Part shown: positions 57,545 through 64,000 of the stretch, in pieces | Layout of the letters: each line of letters opens with the position of its first letter | Position numbering within the stretch: the stretch's first letter is position 1 | Assembly (NCBI GenBank): GCA_026686845.1 | Contig: JAIVEN010000021.1 | Coordinates: 19,610,001 to 19,674,000 of the forward strand | Length of the DNA: 64,000 nucleotides | Reading direction: 5' to 3' | Source: Adenanthera pavonina | Taxonomy: Eukaryota; Streptophyta; Magnoliopsida; Fabales; Fabaceae | Position numbers and translations under genes: made by a program | Notes under the pieces: generated by a model | What the model was told of the DNA's origin: nothing | Seen by the model: only the letters and a program-made list of their open reading frames with translations | Database searches by the model: none

Positions 57545-59403
57545 TGTTAGCAAGGCTGACTTCCCAAGAGGGGGGGTGAATTGGGAAGATTGAAATTTTT
57601 CTGCACAAAGTGAAGTAAGTGAAGATATCACAGTATAATGAAAACAATGCGTAAAACAGAGCAAGCTGAAAAGTAAAGATAGGGAGAAGAAGACTCAGTA
57701 ATTTATCCTGGTTCGGTCCTTCCACTTGACCTACATCCAGTCCCCAAGACACCTCTTGGGATTTATCCACTATACAGCAAGAATTTCAATGGGCTTCTTG
57801 CAAAGGCCACAGTACACGAGTTTGCTCTGTTTCTGAGCTCTCTCAAACTCTCCAAGCACTTACACTGTGTGCTTCCCAATCCCCTTGTGAATATCCCTCA
57901 CAAGTAAATCTATCTTCCAGATGAAGAGTAGATTGATTACAATGAAATAACTCTCTTGAAAGGAGTAGATATGAAAGTTTAGGTGCAAGTCTGGAAGTTA
58001 AGAGGGTAAAAGCTTTTAAGAAAATTCAGCAGAGATTCAGTATATACAAGTTTGATTCGTTACCCGTAACTTCAAATGATGTTGTATTTATAGATTTAGG
58101 TCTCAAATATCCGTTAGAGACTAAATCTATCCGTTGGAGAAGTTATTCAACGGTTACTCTAAAAAAACTATCCGTTTACCGACCGCATTTAATGTTTCTG
58201 ACATACTGAAATTCGAATTTCGGTTGGCCAACAGACAAATTTTGAAGGAATCATAGATTAAAGCTTCCAACGTTACAGCACGAAGTTCGTCTGTTCATAA
58301 AGTGAAATTCGAATTTTGAAACTTACAAAACATTTTCACAATGTGACATACGAATTTTCAAGAAGAAAGTTTTTCGGTTAAGTATGAACAGTGTTTTCAA
58401 TTTTCTACAGTGCCTTCAAAATTTGAATTTTGGATCCCCAAAATTCGTCTGTTCATTGAACTAAAAATGGACACAGTAGATAACTTTCTTTGAAATTCGA
58501 ATTTTGGAAAGGCAAAATTCGTCTGTCAGAGAAACTCTCTTCAGACTCATCTTGTCATTCGAATGTTGCAAGTTCTTATCATTCGTATGTCAATGTTTCA
58601 TTTCAATAGACTTAAGAACTTAGCTTCTGAAATTCGAATTTCAATGTTCAAAGTTCGTCTGTCAGAGAGCAGTTTTGAAACTTAAATCACTTTTGATCTC
58701 AGATGAACTTTAACATAGTTACAGACGAATTTCTTCAGTTTTCTCAAATTTTGTTTTGCTTGAAATTTTAATTTTGAGAACCCAAAGTTCGTCTGTTGTA
58801 AAGAAGCATCTTTCAGACTTATATGAAAATTCGAATGTTGCAACTTCAAAATTCGTCTGTCAGAGAGCATTTTTCAAACTGAATTTCATTTTGATTTCAG
58901 ATGCACTTTATCATAGTTTCAGACGAATTTCTTTGATTTTTACAAACTTCATTTTACTTGAAATTCGAATTTTGAAAGTGTGAAGTTCGTCTGTTACAAA
59001 AGGCCTCTTTTCAGACTAGATGAAAATTCGAATTTTGAACCACCAAAATTCGTCTGACAGAGAGCAGTCTCTTCAGACTTATTCAATTTTAGCTTGAAAT
59101 TCGAATTTCCAAAGGCAAAGTTCGAATTTCTAACTTGATAGTTCAGTTTAAACTTTCAACCTTCGTCTGTTTGAAGGTATTTTTCAAATGTTCAAAGATT
59201 TAACATAAAATCAAAGTTTGAAAACATCTTTTCTTCAAATCAAAATCTTTTACCCAATTATATCAAAAACTAAAGATCCTACAAAAGATCTAACAACATA
59301 TACTCAGATAATCTTCACTTGAACCAGCTTTGTTCTTCTTTGATATCTTCAATCCAAGCTCTTGGGTGTTGGTTTTAACATCATCAAAACTCTTGATTCA
59401 ACA
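57545..59403 (-). repeat. Copia-5 5' LTR (right)
   Basis: It is 1859 bp, collinear with 47278-49139. Differences noted by eye include AAATTTGAATTT for AAATTCGAATTT near 58424, GACAAATTTT for GACGAATTTT near 58235 and AAATTTTAATTT near 58765; most are C-to-T or G-to-A at CpG. The TATA box TATAAATA (minus strand) is at 58085-58092. The LTR would drive transcription leftward into gag. Confidence 0.96.
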
Positions 59404-60898
59404 CTCCCTTGTTGCATGATTTTGTCCTTGATATGGATTTGAGAAAGGAAGTGGTTTTATGCCATAAATTTAAGGGAAAACATGAGATAAAGTAAAAAGA
59501 ACAAGGTTTGGTGTGTTTGGAAACAAGTTTTGAAAGTTCCTCTTTTTCCTCCCAAACCCTAATTTTCATCAACTTGTTAGGGTAGGAATAAGTTGGATTT
59601 TCAATGATTTGATGTTAGAAATGGATTCCATGGGTCCAAATTAGCTAAGAACAAGTGTTGGACTCAAGAGAAAGCTTAAGATAGCTCAAGTGAAATTTTA
59701 GGGTTTAGAGAAACTTTGTGAATCAACTCTTGTTTTTAGATGATCTAGTGGATATTGATTGATGTTTTAGGACTTGTCAAAGTTCAAGAAAGCTTGTGGA
59801 AGCTTTGATTCAAGAGGACAAGTTCAAAGGTTCACTAAAAGGTAGCTATGTTCATTTTATTGCTTTTTGTTTTTCTAAATTGTTTCTATGATTATATCTT
59901 GATGCCATATTGTTCTTGTGTTGCTTTGTGATTGATTTTGGCTGTAAAATGAAGGGGATAGTTCCCCGAGATATCCATTTTCTAAGGAGAAACTCTGCTG
60001 AAATTTTTATTTGACAATATGGTTCTTTGATTACTTTATGTGATTACATGTGAATTTTGTGAAACTTGTATGACATAATTGCATTGAATGAGCTAGCTAT
60101 TGAGATTTTCCTAAATCTCACTCTCCAAGCACTAACATGATAGGTCCAAGTGATGGCAAAGTCTCCAAGAAAACAAGAAGCAAGAAGAAAGCTAGTGAAG
60201 ACTAAAGTTTTAGCTAAATTTGTGATATGTTATCTTGCATTTTGTATAAAATATTATGTTAACCCATGAAGCTATACATTTTTGCCCTTGTGATCTCTTG
60301 AGTGTCTTATGATGTTATGAATCTAGTTTGGACAAGTTTGGGTTATGTATGAATGTTATGATATTATTTTTGAAATTTGGAATGCAAAATTGTCCAATAT
60401 GAGCACTGGATGGTTATATGATTATTGTTCATTCAAGATTTAACTTTATGTATAAGTGTTATATATGCATGGAAACTAGATACATAGAGCTTTCTAAATA
60501 TCACTTGATTTGGATGTGTATGCTAGAAGTTGTGAATTTTTTAAAAAAGGGTCAGAAAACCTGGAAAAAGTTAATTTTAACTGAATGAACAGTAGAAATG
60601 CGACAAATTTACGGTATAAATTAGCTTAGTTAAATTCTAGTTGTATATATTTCCCATGTAGGAAATATTTTTAACTATTTTTAGAAAATTGAATCATTCT
60701 CATATGATTTTTCTGAAATTAGTTATGATTTTTTAAAGTTCAGTCAAGAAAATCAGGTTTCCAAATGAATAGTGTTAAAAAGTTTTTAAATTTTCTCATT
60801 TAGTGTTTAAATGATTCAAACCCTAAATTAGCTCATTTTAGCATCATATATGCTATTATACATGGGAAATATGTAAGAAAGTAAGATATGACATATAT

Positions 60899-61344
60899 GA
60901 TCTATTGCTTTCTTTCTAATGGCTTTTTATGGCTGTCAATTAACTAGGGAAAAAAATAGTGGAAGCAAGGTGAAGGGACGATGATTAAATGAAGAAGAAG
61001 ACAAATAGAAACAATAAAAGAAGACAAAAGTGTAAACTAAGAGAGAGGGATAGAAAAAAATCGAAGCGAGGGATTGAGGGAGGGAAAACTCAGAGAAAAA
61101 AAAATTAAAAGAGAAAGAGTAAATATTGGTGTCTAGTAAATTAAGAGAGATAAAGAGTCTTGACTTTTTTAGACTTTTAACATACTTTAAGAGTAAAATA
61201 TCAATTTTAGGGGACCAAAAATAAATAATATATATAATATAAAAATTTAGTAAAAATATACATAATATATTAAAAAAATAAAAAAACACACCAAAGGGGT
61301 ACCATGGATCTTGTTGGTCTCCCCATGAATCCATCTCTGATTAT
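60899..61344. other. Intergenic stretch, no gene seen
   Basis: From about 60940 to 61110 the plus strand is very purine-rich (GA-rich), that is CT-rich on the minus strand, like a plant 5' leader; this could be the far upstream part of the hAT gene, which reads leftward. From 61180 to 61290 it is AT-rich simple sequence. The minus-strand 132-codon frame at 60936-61334 has no recognisable domain and is low-complexity. Confidence 0.4.
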
Positions 61345-64000
61345 GTGCATGCTTTTGACAATCTTGGTTACGTTTACATGAGCGAGCTTTCACAACAAAG
61401 CAACTATGGTGAATGGATTACTGATATGAGCAATGTCCTTTTTGCCAAGAATAAATTTGGTTTTGTTGATGGAATCATGAATATGCCTATTTTAGACTCA
61501 CCAAACCTAGGACACCAGATGCATTGTGATACCATAATCAAGGGTTGGTTAAAGAGCACCATGAGCAAGGAGATAAGAAGTGTTAGGTTGGCTGGTCACC
61601 CAAGAAGGGAGGTGAAATGGGTGATGCAAGATTTTCACCCTTTTTGGATTATAACCCAAATTCACTAGATATGCAGCAAAACAGGGATAAACAGAGAGAG
61701 TTAAGTACAGTAATTAAATAGAGAAGATGAACAACAATACACAACAATTTATTCTGGTTCAGCCCAACCACTTGGCTTACATCAAGTCCCCAAGTCAACA
61801 CTAGAGATTTTCCACTATATCCCATCGGTTTGATCCGGGCACTTGTGAAGCCTCAGCATATCCCATAAGTTTCAATAGGTACTTGTGAAGCCACTCTCCC
61901 TACACCCTTACAATGATGTGTAATACCCTTAGTGTTTCCCTATATTGAGATTCTACCTAAAAGTTTATAGAAAAGAATAAATACAGAAAGAAAACTCTAT
62001 TTTAGAGTAAATGATACATTGAAAGCTCACTTTATTGAGGTAAGTTTTTTAGAGGATGTTGATACAGAGAGATTTTATGTATATAAACAGCATTTTTCAT
62101 AAACTCTCTCAAGATTGTTACCCATAAATTTAAATGATGTTCTATTTATAGATTTGTGTTGTAATTAGATGTTAGACACAAGATCCATCCATTAGAGATG
62201 TTAACTAACGGTTACCATGCAAAACTAGCTATTCAACAACCGTATTTAATGCTTCTGACACTTTGCAATTTAAATTTTGGGGTGTCAACAGACGAATTTC
62301 ACAGAGACCATAAGCTAAAGACTTTAACATTGAACTTCCAAAATTCATTTGTTTGAAAGTAAAATTCGAATTTTGGTTTTGGCAAATATTTCCCATGTTA
62401 AAACATATGAATTTTCATATTCAAAGTTCATCTCTTGAGTGTGAACAGTTGTCTCATATTTTTGTAGTGCATTCGAAATTCAAATTTTGGAGGTCCAAAA
62501 TTCATCTATCAGTGACAAGCTTAACATGGAACAAAAGTTCTGCTCCTCGAAATTCCAATTTTGGAGGCCCGAAATTCATCTGTTGGCTATTCTATAAGTA
62601 TTTTCACATTCTGGAGATTCAAAATTCACATTTTGATTGCCCAAAATTCATCTATCAGTGGCAAGCTCAACATGGCACAAAAGTTCTCTTCGAAAGTCGA
62701 ATTTTGGAGGCTCAAAATTCATCTATTGGTTGTTCTAGAAGCATTTTCACATTCTGGAGATTCAAAATTCAAATTTTGAATGTTCAAAATTTGAATTTCG
62801 GAGGCCCAAAATTTGCCTATCAGAGGTAAAACCTCTGTAACTTCAAATTTTGCACTGTAAATGATTTTACAAAAGCTATTACTCTCTCATTTTAACTCTA
62901 AATTAAGAAAATGACCTATGCTTGGAAAGCTCTCAATGTCTACTTTCAAATGCAATACATTTTACTTCAAAAACAAATGTATTATGTGAGATATGAGCAA
63001 AATAATGATAAGAGGTTAAAACTGAAAATCTATATCTCACTACTCAAATTTAAATGATCATAACTTTTTTATATGACCTTTATTTTAAGTGAAATAACCT
63101 TCTTTGAAAAGCTTATTAAGTTTAATTTCATATCAAATAAATTTTATATCAAATAAATTTTATATCAAAGCCATATGTATTTTGAGAGATGTCTTAAAAA
63201 AACAAATCAAAGGTCAAACTCTAGATTCTTGAAAACCATATTTCACTATGTTTAAAAGTAAGGATGTATTACTTTGATAACCAAAACTTCTTGAGCCAAT
63301 CAAATGTAATTGTAAATCATTGAGTTTCACATGAAAACTCTTAGCCTATGAAGTATATACCTAGCAAAGTCCAAAGGCTGTCTTGATGCAATCAAGCTTT
63401 CAAATCTTCAATTCTTTAACACTTGAATTCTTCACATCTTGGAGCATCCTTTTCCTTCTTCTTCTTTGAGTGAGTCATGTTGTTGATTTTCTTTTCTTTA
63501 TTCCAATACTCACTCTTCCTTATTGGACAATCCTACATTTGATGAATTACACTTACAAGCCAAGTAGTTAGTCTAATTTATATATCCATATTGTATTATA
63601 CAATATAAGAGCACAGTAGATATATTAGTACATAGCATGATATATATATTATAACCATAATTAAATACATGCTAATGCACATTTTAATTCTTTATGGAAC
63701 ATTATATATGTTAGATACATATGATGCATTTGTTTCTTATTACTCTATATTTGTCAACATAAAGCCTTATATTATACTAAACCTAACAAGAAGTAGTGTA
63801 CGTTACGCTAAGACGGCATGTGAGATATGAGTCGATCTGAATGAGGGGTTCAACAAAGGAAGTGGAACTTGAGCCTATGAATTATGACACACATTAACTC
63901 TCAAGGCAGGACAAGTTGTCAATACCAATTTACTACTGAAAGCTAAAAAGCCTCTATGACAATGTACAACCAATCACTCTATAGCCAAAGTGTACATCTG
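61345..64000 (+). pseudogene. Gag fragment of another copia-type element, split by a solo LTR
   Basis: Before the insertion it reads NYGEWITDMSNVLFAKNKFG, FVDGIMNMP and IIKGWLKSTMSKEIRS (61399-61580). After it (from 63789) it continues SVRYAKTACEI, a stop, VDLNEGFNKGS and further weak gag. This is the UBN2/Retrotran_gag_3 type of gag (NYxxWxRSM..AKNKxGFVDG..SWLLNSVSKEI..SVxYADTAxEIWxDLxERF), different from the SIRE gag of the other elements. It has several stops after the insertion and continues past the window end, so its pol, if present, is not visible. Confidence 0.82.
61581..63788 (-). mobile_element. Family-2 solo LTR in a gag fragment
   Basis: It begins TGTTAGGTTGGCTGGTCACC and ends ACTAAACCTAACA, with a perfect 5-bp target copy AGAAG on each side (61576-61580, 63789-63793). 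It is 2208 bp, about 350 bp longer than the other family-2 LTRs, partly through a tandem duplication (period 146 bp, starts at 62501 and 62647). The minus-strand TATA box is near 62148 (TCTATTTATAG on the plus strand). No coding region of its own; long frames such as 62353-62829 arise from the repeated motifs. Confidence 0.93.

Larger units (their letters stand above)
47278..59403 (-). mobile_element. Copia-5: young, nearly intact SIRE-type Ty1/copia retrotransposon
   Basis: It is 12.1 kb with LTRs 47278-49139 and 57545-59403, ends TG..CA, and a perfect 5-bp target copy CTCCC on each side (47273-47277, 59404-59408). By hand count the LTRs differ at about a dozen sites plus one small indel. 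Primer site, gag, pol, spacer, third ORF and polypurine tract are all in place. Pol has no stop over 1040 codons. Gag has one TGA near its start, and the third ORF has two stops and one single-base deletion. It sits in solo LTR B. It is the youngest insertion in the window and a plausible template for trans-mobilisation, but not self-sufficient as it stands. Confidence 0.97.
46320..60893 (+). mobile_element. Solo LTR B, Ty3/gypsy-type, split by copia-5
   Basis: This is a second copy of solo LTR A. It starts TATAATATCTAGGAATTTTT (compare TTTAACATTCTGAAATTTTC in A) and ends AAGTAAGATATGACA. Target copies TATAT flank it perfectly (46315-46319 and 60894-60898). Without copia-5 it is about 2.4 kb. 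TATATATACTCCC near 47040 corresponds to the TATA box of A. The two copies align in order (for example GTAAAATATACTGCTAAAG, CCATTTTCTAAGG and CCAAGCACTAACATGATAGG), but are clearly diverged. It holds no gag or pol of its own. Gypsy assignment is tentative. Confidence 0.8.

Noticed and set aside
60936..61334. 132-codon minus-strand frame
   Set aside because: Low-complexity, Phe/Ile/Leu-rich product from AT- and CT-rich DNA with no domain; likely untranslated leader or spacer.
62353..62829. 158-codon frame with repeats
   Set aside because: Produced by the repeated AAATTC-type motifs of the solo LTR on the strand opposite its transcription.

Overview
This is plant nuclear DNA, almost certainly from a eudicot and from repeat-rich, gene-poor chromatin. 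Every recognisable coding stretch belongs to a transposable element: Ty1/copia elements of the SIRE/Maximus type (long LTRs, third ORF after pol), LTRs that look Ty3/gypsy (Tekay-like), a CACTA (En/Spm) transposon and a hAT transposon of the TTF zinc-finger kind. I found no host gene, tRNA, rRNA, CRISPR array or prokaryotic feature. The species cannot be named from the sequence.

The window is one large nest of insertions. The oldest recognisable layer is a minus-strand hAT gene: its start is at 45853, its first third runs down to 44976, and a C-terminal piece is at 31649-32038. A minus-strand CACTA element is inserted in that hAT; its 5' terminus is at 31648 and it runs left past base 1. CACTA exons are seen at 30746-30985, 27576-28918, 19526-20011 and 749-1414. 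Inside the CACTA sit a partial LTR (1-726), a complete but decayed copia element (copia-1, 1766-19520), a foldback-like array with a 116-bp period (20012-27575) that holds a gag-only LTR element (20292-27160), and a solo LTR (28919-30741). Copia-1 holds a gypsy-type solo LTR (10077-16119), which holds a truncated copia (copia-2, 12181-16084). That makes five levels.

The right half of the hAT was hit by copia-3 (32039-43555, itself carrying a solo LTR at 34587-35442) and by a small LTR element (43556-44975). To its right, a second copy of the gypsy-type solo LTR (46320-60893) is split by the youngest element, copia-5 (47278-59403, minus strand). Copia-5 has near-identical LTRs, a perfect target duplication and an unbroken 1040-codon pol ORF. 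The window ends in a gag fragment of an unrelated copia element (61345-64000) split by another solo LTR (61581-63788).

The SIRE-type elements share one plan: LTR, initiator tRNA-Met primer site, gag with two zinc knuckles, pol in another frame with no AUG of its own, a spacer of about 1 kb, a third ORF of about 720 codons, polypurine tract, LTR. Their LTRs and the spacer before the third ORF are full of two short motifs, AAATTCGAATTT and CAGACGAA. The motifs carry CpG and have decayed to TpG/CpA in the older copies.
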